From JAJYKC01 sp963823105 (lineage in GTDB: Bacteria; Acidobacteriota; Terriglobia; Bryobacterales; Bryobacteraceae), in assembly GCA_963823105.1 (NCBI GenBank), contig CAWGKC010000005.1, positions 1,364,001-1,428,000 on the forward strand: a DNA stretch of 64,000 nucleotides, in the 5' to 3' direction. The notes beneath the pieces are model-generated. The model saw only the letters and a list, made by a program, of their open reading frames with translations, searched no databases and had not been told where the DNA came from. Made by a program: the position numbers and the translations under genes. Below, one piece after another: positions 47,464 through 56,850 of the stretch; positions within the stretch are counted from its first letter, which is position 1; each line of letters begins with the position of its first letter.

Positions 47464-48218
47464 TTCAGCGTCTCCAAATAAGCGAAAAGATTATGGACGT
47501 CGGCGTCCGAGTAATGCGTAATCAACTCCCGATGCTTTTCCAGCGGATCGTGTACCACCACCGCCGCCTCATCGCGCGGCCACGACCGGTACCACCCCGC
47601 TCCGTCGCGAATCGCCACTTCGAACTCGTCGATATGCACCAGCGTCCCCTCGAACTTCCCGCCCGTCCGCGGCGTCACCGTCGCCGTCGAAGCCGGCCCC
47701 CTTGGCGCCAATAATCGTTGTTGCAGCATCAGCGGAGAATATTTTTTCGCCACGCCCGCCAGGTCTCCGCTTGTCGAGTGGCACCCCTTGCACCCTCCCG
47801 CGCCGTCGAAATAAGCCTTCCCCGCATCGGCACTGCCGGTCAGCAATTTCGCCAGCGGATAATCCCTCGGCACATTCCCGCTGCCCAGCGCTTCCTGCGT
47901 GCGGAACCTCAGAAACGCCGCCACGTCGGCGATCTGCGCGTCGGTGAACGGAAACCCAGGCATCCCCTTGTCCGGCTTTCCCGCCCGAATCACCGGCCCG
48001 ATCAAATCTCCGCTCTTGTCGTGATTCACCATCGCCGACCGCACCAGATCCGGCGCCCGATTCCCCGTCGCGTCGTCGCCATGGCAAAATCCGCACGACG
48101 AAACGAACTGCTTCTTCCCGCGCTGCACCATCGCCGGGTCGAAATTCTCCCGCGCCGCGTAAGTGACCGCGGGGAGCGCCAGCGCCATCAGGATTGAAAG
48201 GAAGTTATAGTTCCGCAT
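47460..48218 (-). CDS. Exported dihaem cytochrome c
   Basis: The 252-residue protein has a signal peptide and two haem-binding CxxCH sites, CGFCH near residue 43 and CKGCH near 145, with likely Met ligands in GMPGFPFTD and YSPLMLQ. It is the likely electron acceptor of the PQQ dehydrogenase encoded directly after it. The C-terminal part beyond the second haem (GTLVHIDEFEVAIRDGAGWY) is a small beta domain often seen in such partners. The start overlaps the RidA gene by 14 bases. Confidence 0.9.
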   Translation of the reverse strand: MRNYNFLSILMALALPAVTYAARENFDPAMVQRGKKQFVSSCGFCHGDDATGNRAPDLVRSAMVNHDKSGDLIGPVIRAGKPDKGMPGFPFTDAQIADVAAFLRFRTQEALGSGNVPRDYPLAKLLTGSADAGKAYFDGAGGCKGCHSTSGDLAGVAKKYSPLMLQQRLLAPRGPASTATVTPRTGGKFEGTLVHIDEFEVAIRDGAGWYRSWPRDEAAVVVHDPLEKHRELITHYSDADVHNLFAYLETLK

Positions 48219-48591
48219 CGGCTTCGATCTCTATCAGCATATTCGCATCGATCAACTTTCGCACCTCCACCATCGTCGCCGCCGGCGGATGATCCCGGAA
48301 AAACTCCCCGTGCGCCCGTCCAAACTCCTCCCACCGCTCGATGTCGGTCACAAACATCCGCGTCCTCACCACATGCTCCAGCCCCGCGCCCAATTTCGCA
48401 AGCGCCGCCGCGATATTCCGGATCGCCTGCGCCGCCTGCGCATACCCGTCATCCACGCCAACCACGTCGCCATTCTCATCGAGCGCCGTCGTCCCTGTCA
48501 CGTAAATCCGGCTCCCCACCTTCACCGCCCGGCAATACCCCACGATCGGTTCCCATTTCGCCGCACTCGATACTCTCGTTCTTTCGGTCAT
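48205..48591 (-). CDS. RidA-family protein
   Basis: RidA proteins hydrolyse reactive enamines/imines. The 128-residue protein (ATG at 48589-48591) has the trimer-forming fold, with VGYCRAVKVGSRIYVTGTTA at the N-terminus, IRNIAAALAKLGAGLEHVVRTRMFV in the middle, and PAATMVEVRKLI near the end. The usual catalytic Arg of RidA (R105 region, here in MVEVRKL) has no RV-xxR pattern change that I can interpret with safety. First gene of the operon with cytochrome c and PQQ dehydrogenase. Confidence 0.85.
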   Translation of the reverse strand: MTERTRVSSAAKWEPIVGYCRAVKVGSRIYVTGTTALDENGDVVGVDDGYAQAAQAIRNIAAALAKLGAGLEHVVRTRMFVTDIERWEEFGRAHGEFFRDHPPAATMVEVRKLIDANMLIEIEADAEL

Positions 48592-48658
48592 ACCCAATAT
48601 TCTCCCCCGCTTCGCCGCGCCATTCGCCAACCTCCACGGCCGCGCCCGTTCCGCCACC

Positions 48659-48688
48659 GTTACCGAGCCGCGAGCGTAAGCGAGTCGG
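48659..48688 (-). repeat. Interspersed repeat (LAxARGS type), partial copy 2
   Basis: On the minus strand this reads CTCGCTTACGCTCGCGGC then TCGGTAAC, matching the core of the repeat at 24188-24252. In one frame it encodes LAYARGSVT. It lies in the gap between the RidA gene and the ATP-grasp gene. Confidence 0.5.
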
Positions 48689-48769
48689 TCCCCCGTCTTT
48701 TCCCCCGTTCCCCCACATCGCAAATGCTAAGCTAAGCGAGTGCCGGAACCCCCGGCGCGGAGCGTGCCG

Positions 48770-49987
48770 ATGAGTACTCCCAATCCAACCACCATCGTCT
48801 GTCTCGCCAGCTACGAGAAAGGCCACGAATTCCTGCGCGAGTGCAAACGCCAGGGCTGCCGCGTCTTCCTCCTCACCTCGCTCAGCCTGAAGGACAAGGC
48901 GCGATGGCCCGTCGAAAGCATCGACGAAATTTTCTACATGCAGGACGACAACAAGAAATGGGACCGCTCCGGCACCCTGCTCGGCATCAGCTATCTCGCC
49001 CGCACCCAAACCATCGACCGCGTCGTTCCGCTCGACGACTTCGATCTTGAAATGGCCGCCGCCATCCGCGAGCATCTTCGCCTCCCCGGCATGGGCGAAA
49101 CCACCACCCGTTATTTCCGCGACAAGCTCGCCATGCGAATGGAAGCCCGCGCGGCCGGCCTGAACATTCCCGAATTCGTTCACGTCTTGAATTACGCCCG
49201 CATCGCCGATTTCATGCGCGACGTTCCTCCGCCCTGGGTGCTGAAGCCGCGCCTCCTCGCCGGAGCCATCGGCATCAAGAAGGTGAACAGCCCCGACGAA
49301 GCCTGGAACCACATCCACTCCCTCGGCGACGAGCAGTCTTTTTACTTGCTGGAGCGTTACATCCCCGGCGATATCTTCCACGTCGATTCCATCGTCTCGG
49401 AAAACGAAATCGTCTTCTCCCTCGCCAGCGGCTACGGCGCTCCTCCGCTTGACGTTTCGCACGGCGGAGGCGTCTTCAACACCCGCGTCCTGGAGCGCGG
49501 CTCCGAAATCGAACAAGCGCTTCTCGAAAAAAACCGCCGCGTGCTCGCCGGTCTCGGCCTTCTGCGCGGCATCGCCCACGCCGAATTCATTCATGGCCGC
49601 GCCGATGGCAAAATCTATTTCCTCGAAACCGCCGCCCGCGTCGGCGGCGCGCACATCGCCGACCTCGTCGAAGCCGCCTCCGGCGTCAACCTCTGGGCCG
49701 AATGGGCCAAAGTCGAAATCGCCGGCGGTGATGGAACCTATCACGCCCCTCCCTCGCGCCAGGACTACGCCGGCCTCCTCGTCTCCCTCGCTAAACAGGA
49801 ATGGCCCGACACGTCCTCGTTCAGCGATCCCGAAATCGTCTGGCGCATGAACAAGGAACACCACATCGGATTGATCGTTCGCTCCCCTTCCTTCGCCCGC
49901 GTCAACCATTTGCTCGACGATTACGTCCGCCGCGTGCAAACCGATTTCCTCACTTCCGCTCCGCCCAAAGAGCGCCCTACCGACTAA
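48770..49987 (+). CDS. ATP-grasp family ligase
   Basis: I chose ATG 48770; a GTG at 48740 is also possible. The 405-residue protein begins TTIVCLASYEKGHEFL, a Rossmann-like pre-ATP-grasp domain, and has the ATP-grasp core from about residue 110 (FRDKLAMRMEARAAGLNIPEF, PWVLKPRLLAGAIGIKKV) and the metal-binding end AHAEFIHGRADGKIYFLETAARVGG. Such enzymes join a carboxylate to an amine or thiol. The substrate and pathway are not indicated by the neighbours. Confidence 0.85.
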   Translation: MSTPNPTTIVCLASYEKGHEFLRECKRQGCRVFLLTSLSLKDKARWPVESIDEIFYMQDDNKKWDRSGTLLGISYLARTQTIDRVVPLDDFDLEMAAAIREHLRLPGMGETTTRYFRDKLAMRMEARAAGLNIPEFVHVLNYARIADFMRDVPPPWVLKPRLLAGAIGIKKVNSPDEAWNHIHSLGDEQSFYLLERYIPGDIFHVDSIVSENEIVFSLASGYGAPPLDVSHGGGVFNTRVLERGSEIEQALLEKNRRVLAGLGLLRGIAHAEFIHGRADGKIYFLETAARVGGAHIADLVEAASGVNLWAEWAKVEIAGGDGTYHAPPSRQDYAGLLVSLAKQEWPDTSSFSDPEIVWRMNKEHHIGLIVRSPSFARVNHLLDDYVRRVQTDFLTSAPPKERPTD

Positions 49988-49989
49988 CG

Positions 49990-51528
49990 ATGCCACAACA
50001 TAATCAGAACCATTTGTTTCGACTCACGACACTGACGTTACTGGCGGCCGCCGCCGCATTCGGCCAAACCGCCGCGCCGCCCGCTGCCGCCAAACCCGCC
50101 GCGGATGAAAAATTCCCCGCGCCCGAGGCCGTCGAAAAAATCTCCAAAACCCAGCACTCCTTCGACTCCGCCGGTCAAAAGTTCTCCTACACCGCCCTCG
50201 CCGGCACGCTGCTTCTCAAGAAAGAAGAAGGCAAACCCCGCGCCAGCGTCTTCTTCGTCTCCTACACCCGTGACAATGCCGGTGACGCATCCAAACGCCC
50301 CGTCACCTTCATATTTAATGGCGGCCCCGGCTCCTCCTCCGTCTGGTTGCACATGGGCGCGTTTGGCCCCAAGCGCGTCGAAATGGGTCCGGACGGCGCA
50401 CAGCCCACGCCCCCTTATTCCCTCGTCGATAACAACGATTCGCTGCTCCCTTTCACCGACATGGTCTTCATCGACCCCGTCAGCACCGGTTTCAGCCGCC
50501 CCGCGCCCGGCGCCGATCCGCAACAGTTCCACGGCCTCGAAGGCGATCTCGAATCGGTCTCCGATTTTATCCGCCTTTACCTCACCCGCTATGAGCGCTG
50601 GAGCTCGCCGAAATTTCTCGCCGGCGAAAGCTACGGCACCACCCGCGCCTCCGCCCTCTCGCTGTACCTTCTTCGCAACCACGGCATCTATCTCAACGGC
50701 ATCACGCTCATCTCCTCCGTCCTCAATTTCGAGACCATCGAGTTCAACTCCGGCAACGATCTGCCCTATATTCTTTTCCTGCCCAGCTTCACCGCCTCCG
50801 CCTGGTATCACAAAAAACTCCCCGCCGATCTCGCCGGCGATCTCTCCAAGGCGGTCGAGGAGTCCCGCCAATTTGCCGCCGGCGAGTACACGCTCGCCCT
50901 CATGAAAGGCGATAAGCTCACCGCGGCGGAGCGGCAGGAGATCGCCCGGAAACTCGCCCGCTTCACGGGACTTCCCGAAAAATACATCCTCCTCTCCAAC
51001 CTCCGCGTCTCCGACTTCAAATTCTTCGGCGAGCTTCTTCACGACGAAGGCCGCTCCATCGGCCGCTACGACAGCCGCCTCATCGGCATCCCCGCCGACC
51101 CCGCCGCCCGCGGCTTCGATTACGATCCCAGTTACGCTTCCGTCCAAGGCGCTTACACCAGCATGTTCAACGCCTACGTTCATTCCGAACTCAAATACGA
51201 CAGCGACCTTCCCTACGAAATCCTCACCGGCCACGTCCGCCCGTGGAGTTACAAGGAATTCGAAAACCGCTACGTCGACGTTTCCTCGCGCCTGCGCGAA
51301 GCCATCACCGAAAACCCCAGCTTGAAAGTGCTTTCGATGAACGGCTATTACGATCTCGCCACGCCGTTCTTCGCCACCGAATACACGGTGCATCACATGG
51401 GCCTCGATCCCTCGCTCGCCGGCAACGTTTCGTTCTTCTATTGCGGCGCCGGCCACATGATCTACACCAACAAATCCTGCCTCGATAAAATGCACGGCGC
51501 CATGTCCGATTTCTACGGCGCGCGCTAA
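49990..51528 (+). CDS. Exported S10-family serine carboxypeptidase
   Basis: The 512-residue protein has a signal peptide (LFRLTTLTLLAAAAAFGQ) and the S10 carboxypeptidase fold: NGGPGSSSVWLHMGAFGP near residue 112, the nucleophile in AGESYGTTRASAL near 215, Asp in NGYYDLATPFFATEY near 455 and His in GAGHMIYTNK near 492. S10 enzymes remove C-terminal residues at low pH and are frequent in Acidobacteriota. It begins 2 bases after the ATP-grasp stop. The open frame reaching back to 49801 lies inside that gene and is not used. Confidence 0.92.
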   Translation: MPQHNQNHLFRLTTLTLLAAAAAFGQTAAPPAAAKPAADEKFPAPEAVEKISKTQHSFDSAGQKFSYTALAGTLLLKKEEGKPRASVFFVSYTRDNAGDASKRPVTFIFNGGPGSSSVWLHMGAFGPKRVEMGPDGAQPTPPYSLVDNNDSLLPFTDMVFIDPVSTGFSRPAPGADPQQFHGLEGDLESVSDFIRLYLTRYERWSSPKFLAGESYGTTRASALSLYLLRNHGIYLNGITLISSVLNFETIEFNSGNDLPYILFLPSFTASAWYHKKLPADLAGDLSKAVEESRQFAAGEYTLALMKGDKLTAAERQEIARKLARFTGLPEKYILLSNLRVSDFKFFGELLHDEGRSIGRYDSRLIGIPADPAARGFDYDPSYASVQGAYTSMFNAYVHSELKYDSDLPYEILTGHVRPWSYKEFENRYVDVSSRLREAITENPSLKVLSMNGYYDLATPFFATEYTVHHMGLDPSLAGNVSFFYCGAGHMIYTNKSCLDKMHGAMSDFYGAR

Positions 51529-51537
51529 AGGCATCGC

Positions 51538-52443
51538 GTGAAAAAACTCGCCATCGCCGCCTTCGTCTGCGTTCTCGCCGGAGTCATCGCCTACCGCGCC
51601 GTTCCACGCTTCCGCCTCTTCACGCTCGCGCTCACCGGCCATAGCCCCGTTTGCCCGCTCGGCATGGCCGTCCGCGCGCACTCGAACATCGAAGACCAAA
51701 TCGCCATCAAGGACCGGATCCTCGCCGCCAGCCATCTCGTCCGTACCGACGGCGCGCTGGAGCTTTGGGACACCCCCAATGGACAATATTGGATTCCCAC
51801 GGGCAGCCGCTACGTGCTGCCCTTCAATCTCGCCGAAATGGAGCGCCACGTCTATGGCGCCGGCGAACACTTCATCCATCCCGGCGATATCGTCCTCGAT
51901 TGCGGCGCGAGCGATGGCGACTTCACCCGCCAGGCCCTCGCCGCCGGAGCAAAATTGGTGGTCGCTATCGAGCTGGCGCCGAAAAATATCGAATGCCTCC
52001 GCCGCAACCTCGCCCAACCCGTTGCCGAGGGCCGCGCCATCGTCTACCCGAAGGGCGTCTGGGACAAAGACGATACGCTCCCGTTGAGCGTCGACGAGGA
52101 GAATTTCGCCGCTAACACCGTCGTGCTCCATCCCGAAAACGCCCACGCCGCCGGCGTCGCGCCGCTCACCACCATCGACAAGATCGCCGCCGAATTGAAA
52201 CTGCCTCGCGTCGATTTCATCAAGATGGACGTCGAAGGCGCGGAAATAAGAGCGCTCTCGGGAGCGCGCGACACCATCGCCCGCTTCCATCCCCGCCTCG
52301 CCATCGCAACCGAACACGGCCCGCGCGACGAGTTGACCATTCCCCCCGCCGTTCGCGAACGTTGGAGCGGCTATCGGATGGAGTGCGGCCCGTGTCTCGA
52401 AGAGCACGGTCACATCCGCCCCGACACTCTGTATTTTTATTGA
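51538..52443 (+). CDS. Membrane-anchored FkbM-family methyltransferase
   Basis: The start is GTG 51538. One membrane helix (KLAIAAFVCVLAGVIAYRAV) precedes a SAM-methyltransferase domain of the FkbM type: GDIVLDCGASDGDFTRQAL near residue 120, VVAIELAPKNIECLRRNL, and VDFIKMDVEGAEIRALSGA near 222. FkbM enzymes methylate hydroxyls on sugars, lipids or peptides. It follows the S10 peptidase gene by 9 bases. Confidence 0.85.
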   Translation: MKKLAIAAFVCVLAGVIAYRAVPRFRLFTLALTGHSPVCPLGMAVRAHSNIEDQIAIKDRILAASHLVRTDGALELWDTPNGQYWIPTGSRYVLPFNLAEMERHVYGAGEHFIHPGDIVLDCGASDGDFTRQALAAGAKLVVAIELAPKNIECLRRNLAQPVAEGRAIVYPKGVWDKDDTLPLSVDEENFAANTVVLHPENAHAAGVAPLTTIDKIAAELKLPRVDFIKMDVEGAEIRALSGARDTIARFHPRLAIATEHGPRDELTIPPAVRERWSGYRMECGPCLEEHGHIRPDTLYFY

Positions 52444-52462
52444 CTCATTCACTGGAGACCAC

Positions 52463-53320
52463 TTGAACGACTATCTTTTGTCCACTCTGCTCGGCGTCCT
52501 CGAAGGGGTCACCGAATTCCTGCCGGTTAGCTCCACCGCGCACCTGCGCATCGCCGAAGCGCTGCTTGGCATGGACTTGAGCAACGGCTATTGGAAAATG
52601 TTCTCCATCGTCATTCAATTCGGCCCCATCCTTTGCCTGCCCATCTATTTTCGAAAGCACATCGCCGCACTGTTCTCTACTTTCCCGAACGGCGCGCGCG
52701 GGGACCGCACCATCGTCACCCACCCGCTTTCGCTCACCATGATCGCCTTCGTCGTGACCGCCGGCCCGGCTTATTTGCTGACCAAAATCATCGGAAAGCA
52801 TCTGGAAAGCCTTACGCTTATGGCCACCTCGCTCATCGCCGGCGGCATCGTCATGTGGATCGTCGATGCGATTTATTCCAATCGCGGCAAGACCACTAAT
52901 ATGGACGAAATGTCGCTTCCGCAAGCGGTTTGGATCGGCCTGTGCCAGATTCTTTCCGCCGTTTTTCCCGGCACCTCGCGCTCCATGTCCACCATCGCCG
53001 CCGGTCAAGTGGCGGGGATGTCGCGGCCAGCCGCACTCGAGTTTTCGTTCTTTCTCTCCATGCCCACGATGTTCGTCGCCACTTCGTACGAACTGCTGAA
53101 ATCGATCCGCCACGGCGGTGATCCATCGGAGGCGGTGGACATGGACTCGCACGGCTGGGTGTTGCTCGCCATCGGCACGGTCATCGCTTTCGTTTCCGCC
53201 TACGCCGTCGTCGCCTGGTTCATGGATTGGGTACGGCGCCGCGGCTTCGTGCCCTTCGCCATTTACCGCATCCTGCTCGGCGCCGCCGTTTTCTATTTCG
53301 TCGTGAACAACGCCCACTAA
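52463..53320 (+). CDS. uppP: Undecaprenyl-diphosphate phosphatase
   Basis: UppP (BacA) recycles the undecaprenyl carrier for peptidoglycan and other polymers at the membrane. The 285-residue protein has both signatures: GVLEGVTEFLPVSSTAHL near residue 10 and FPGTSRSMSTIAAGQVAGMSR near 170. Seven to eight hydrophobic segments are visible. The start is TTG at 52463 with GGAGA 8 bases upstream; no ATG or GTG fits the conserved N-terminus. Confidence 0.94.
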   Translation: MNDYLLSTLLGVLEGVTEFLPVSSTAHLRIAEALLGMDLSNGYWKMFSIVIQFGPILCLPIYFRKHIAALFSTFPNGARGDRTIVTHPLSLTMIAFVVTAGPAYLLTKIIGKHLESLTLMATSLIAGGIVMWIVDAIYSNRGKTTNMDEMSLPQAVWIGLCQILSAVFPGTSRSMSTIAAGQVAGMSRPAALEFSFFLSMPTMFVATSYELLKSIRHGGDPSEAVDMDSHGWVLLAIGTVIAFVSAYAVVAWFMDWVRRRGFVPFAIYRILLGAAVFYFVVNNAH

Positions 53321-53359
53321 CCGCCCCTGGCGCGTTATAAACTGAGAGCCGGTCCCGCC

Positions 53360-54361
53360 ATGAAAAAAACCGCCGTCCGCATCCTGCTTCTCGCGCTCCC
53401 CGTTCTCGCCTTTGCGCAGACGAAAAAGATCCTCGTGCCCGGCATCCCGGCCGATTGGATCGAAAAAATCGAAACCGCCGTTCCCGGCGCGAAGCTCGTG
53501 CCGGTGCAGGAGCAGGACATCGAGAAACAGATCGGAGACGCCGACGCCATTGTCGGCGGCGTCACGCGGGATCAACTCGCCGTGGCGCGGAAATTGAAAT
53601 GGGTGCAAACGATGAGCGCGGGCGTCGACGACGTTCTTTTCCCGGCGCTCGTTTCGAGCGACGTCACTGTCACCAACATGCGCATCGTCTATGGCCCGGA
53701 GATCGCGGATCACGCCTTCGCATTCCTCCTCGCCCTCACGCGCAAGTTGAACCTGACGATTCCGGCGCAGAAGAACGAGGAATGGCATGCCGACCGCTCG
53801 GGCATGACGGAGTTGAAGGGCAAAACCGCCGTCATTATCGGAGTCGGCGGCATTGGCCGCCAGATCGCGCAGCGCGCCTTCGGCTTCGGCATGAACGTGA
53901 TTGGCGTCGATATCCAGGACTATCCACCCGACGTACTCGTCCCGCGTTACGTCCATCCGGACCAACTGGACGAAGTGCTCCCGTTGGCCGACGTGGTGTT
54001 TGTTTCGGTGCCGCTGACCGCGAAGAGCCAGGGCATGATGGGCGGAAAACAATTTGAGGAGATGAAAAAAGGCTCGTACTTCATCGCCGTTTCTCGGGGC
54101 AAGACGTATAGCATGGACGGCTTGGTCAAAGCGCTGGACGAGCAGCGGTTGGCGGGCGCCGGCGTCGATGTCACCAATCCCGAGCCTCTGCCCAAGGGCC
54201 ATCCGCTTTGGAAATTCCCGAACGCCATCATCACCCCGCACCAAGCCAACGGCTCCGACAAATTGGCTGGCCGCCAGTTCGATATTTTGAAGGAAAACGT
54301 CCGGCGGTTCGTCGCCGGTGAGCCGCTACTGAACGTCGTGAACAAGCAAGCGGGTTTCTAA
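53360..54361 (+). CDS. D-2-hydroxyacid dehydrogenase family protein with signal peptide
   Basis: The 333-residue protein starts with a signal-like segment (MKKTAVRILLLALPVLAFAQ). A complete NAD-binding 2-hydroxyacid dehydrogenase follows: VVGG-type first domain, nucleotide motif VIIGVGGIGRQIAQRAFGFG near residue 160, and the C-terminal NPEPLPKGHPLW and ITPHQANGSDK with the catalytic His. The usual Arg motif NxxRG is VSRGKT here. NAD is not normally available outside the cytoplasm, so the signal may be a membrane anchor or the enzyme may keep its cofactor. It is 7 bases before the glycosidase gene. Confidence 0.85.
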   Translation: MKKTAVRILLLALPVLAFAQTKKILVPGIPADWIEKIETAVPGAKLVPVQEQDIEKQIGDADAIVGGVTRDQLAVARKLKWVQTMSAGVDDVLFPALVSSDVTVTNMRIVYGPEIADHAFAFLLALTRKLNLTIPAQKNEEWHADRSGMTELKGKTAVIIGVGGIGRQIAQRAFGFGMNVIGVDIQDYPPDVLVPRYVHPDQLDEVLPLADVVFVSVPLTAKSQGMMGGKQFEEMKKGSYFIAVSRGKTYSMDGLVKALDEQRLAGAGVDVTNPEPLPKGHPLWKFPNAIITPHQANGSDKLAGRQFDILKENVRRFVAGEPLLNVVNKQAGF

Positions 54362-54367
54362 AACCCT

Positions 54368-56850
54368 ATGATGCGCCGCGCCGCGCTTCTGGCCTTCGCA
54401 GCACTGCCGACGCTCGTGGCGGCCGATCTCGAAATCTCCCGGCCTGCGCGTCCTTGGGAATTCGCCGACGCGGTCGGACCGAAGGCGGCGTGGCTCGGTG
54501 CGGAAGACGGAACGTTCGAAGCCTTCGTTTATCCGCTCAAGATCCTCAAGAATTTGCAGCTTCGATTCATCGTCGATGGGCGTGTGTTGCCCGCCGCTTC
54601 GCTGAGCCGGCGCATTGTGTCGACGCCCGGCCTCTACACTGTCGTTTACACGGGCGACGAATTTCAAGTCCGCGAAACGCTCACCGCCTCCGTCTCCGCG
54701 CCGGCGGCCCTGATACGTCTGGAAATCACCGCGTACGAACCGCTGCGCGTGGACGCGGAATTCGCGCCGGATTTTCAACTCTTGTGGCCCGCCGCGATCG
54801 GCTCCTCCTACGACGAGTGGAACGCGCAGGACCACGCGTTTTTCTTCGGCGCGGACGGACACCCGTTCGCCGCCGTTTTCGGATCGCCCACCGCGGCGCT
54901 CGCCTCGCGCGATTACCTCACCGATTATCATTCCGAGCGCTCGGACCGCATCACGCTCGGCGTCGTGAAAGGGCGGGGGAGTCTGGTGTTGGCCGTGGCC
55001 GGTTCGGTAAAAAGCCGGGAGGAAGCGCTCGCCGCTTATCGCGCGATCGTCGCCGATCCAAGCGCCGTCATCGCCGAGAGCGCGAAGTTTTATAGCGAAT
55101 ATCTTAGCCAGGGGGTGCAGCTCGAACTCCCCGACGCCGATCTGCAGCGGGCCTACGATTGGTCGCGCGTCTCCATGCGCGAAGGCCTCGTGGATAACCC
55201 TCTGCTTGGGCGCGGGCTGGTGGCCGGTTACGGTCCATCGAAAGGCGTCTACCGGCCTGGATATGCCTGGTTCTTTGGGCGCGATTCGTTTTGGACTTCG
55301 TTTGCGCTGAATTCGGACGGCGATTTCGAAACCTCGCGCGCGGCGATCGAATTCGTCGCCCAATTCCAGCGCGACGATGGCAAAATGCCGCACGAAATTT
55401 CGCAAAGCGCCAGTCTGATCGATTGGTTCCACGACTATCCTTACGGTTACGCGTCGGCCGATTCGACGCCGCTGTTTGCGATCGCCGTGGCCGAATACGC
55501 GGCGTCGAGCGGGGACGTCGCCTTCGCGCGCGAGCAATGGCCGCGTTTGAAGAAGGCGCTGGCGTTCATGCGGTCCACGCTCGATGAGGACGGCTTCCCG
55601 AAGAATCTCGACGTCGGCACGGGTTGGGTGGAAGGCGGACCGCTGTTGCCGGTGCGGGTGGAGCTTTATCAGGCCGCTTGTTACGTCGAGTCTCTGCGCT
55701 CGCTGGCTTGGCTCGCGGCGGCGCTGGGCGAAGTGGACCTTTCGAAACAACTCGACGGCGAATATCGCGAGAAGCGGGCGAAGCTCGAACAACGTTTTTG
55801 GATTCCGCAATCGCATGGCTACGCCTTCGCTATCGGAACGGACGGACATCCCGTCGATCAACCGAGCGTGCTGGCCACGGTGCCGATGTGGTTCGACGTT
55901 GTCGACGAAGGGCATTCGCAGGAGATGATCGAGCGCCTTGCGGCCGAAGACCACGCGAGCGATTGGGGGATGCGAATTCTTTCTTCGCGCAATTCCCTGT
56001 ACGATCCTTCCGGGTACCATTTCGGTTCCGTGTGGCCGCTGTTTACCGGATGGGCTTCGGTGGGCGAGTACGTGGAACACGAAGCCGCGCCGGCGCTCGG
56101 GAATCTCCGCGCCAACGCGTGGCTGGCGCTGGATGGAGCGGGAGGGAATACCACCGAGGTTCTTTCGGGCGCCACTTACTCGCCGCTGTCGACCGCCTCG
56201 CCGCATCAGACGTGGTCGGCGGCGATGGTGGTTTCGCCGCTGCTGCGTGGGCTGTTCGGTTTGAGCGTCGACGCCGTGAAACGCCGGATCACGCTCGATC
56301 CGCATCTTCCGGCCGATTGGTCCCGCGCCGCGGTGAAGAACGTGAAGCTCGGCGGCGCTTCGGTGAATTTTCTTATCGAGCGGGACGATCATGCGTTGAA
56401 GCTTACGATCGTCAACTCGGGTGCGGCGTTCGAACTTTCGTTCGCCCCCGCCTACGCTCCTTGCGCCAAGATCACCTCCGCGACTTTGAACGGAAAGAAG
56501 GTGACCTGGGCTCGCGAGGCGCATGGGATCGATTGGCATCCGCGCTTCGCGGCTTTCGATTCCGCCGGGCGATTCGACGATCGTTCTCGAACAGAGTGGG
56601 ACGTTTGGTTATTCGATTCCCTTCACTCCGCCACAACTGGGCGAGGCGAGCTCCGCATTGAAGATTCTTTCCGAGCGCTGGTCCGGCGATCGGAATGAAC
56701 TGACATTGACGGTGGAAGGGCGGCGCGGACGGACCTACCGGATCGATCTGCATGGGGACGCGCGTCCGGCCGATTCGATCGCAGGTTTCCATTCCGGCGG
56801 GTGATCCGTCGAGCTACGCGACGCAGACCGTCGCGATCCGGCTGCATTAA
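54368..56850 (+). CDS. Exported six-hairpin glycosidase (glycogen-debranching type), frameshifted near the end
   Basis: The main frame (to 56698) encodes a signal peptide, a beta-sandwich N-domain and an alpha/alpha-six-barrel catalytic domain with RPGYAWFFGRDSFWTSFAL near residue 300 and GTGWVEGGPLLPV near 420, as in amylo-1,6-glucosidase-like families. Near 56555 the frame is lost: after HPRFAAFD the expected strands SIPPGDSTIVLEQSGTFGYS and LTLTVEGRRGRTYRIDLHGD lie in the next frame. A second shift near 56780 leads to the natural end VSIPAGDPSSYATQTVAIRL at 56850. Both look like one extra base. The stop then overlaps ubiD by four bases. Confidence 0.8.

Noticed and set aside
53000..56000. 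Change of GC skew from C to G excess as a replication origin
   Set aside because: No dnaA, dnaN, gyrB, rpmH or DnaA-box cluster is seen, and an opposite switch exists near 12 kb.
50038..56539. Very long minus-strand frames opposite the S10, FkbM, uppP, dehydrogenase and glycosidase genes
   Set aside because: Antisense shadows with low-complexity Gly/Val/Asp or Arg/His text; the + strand genes have clear families.
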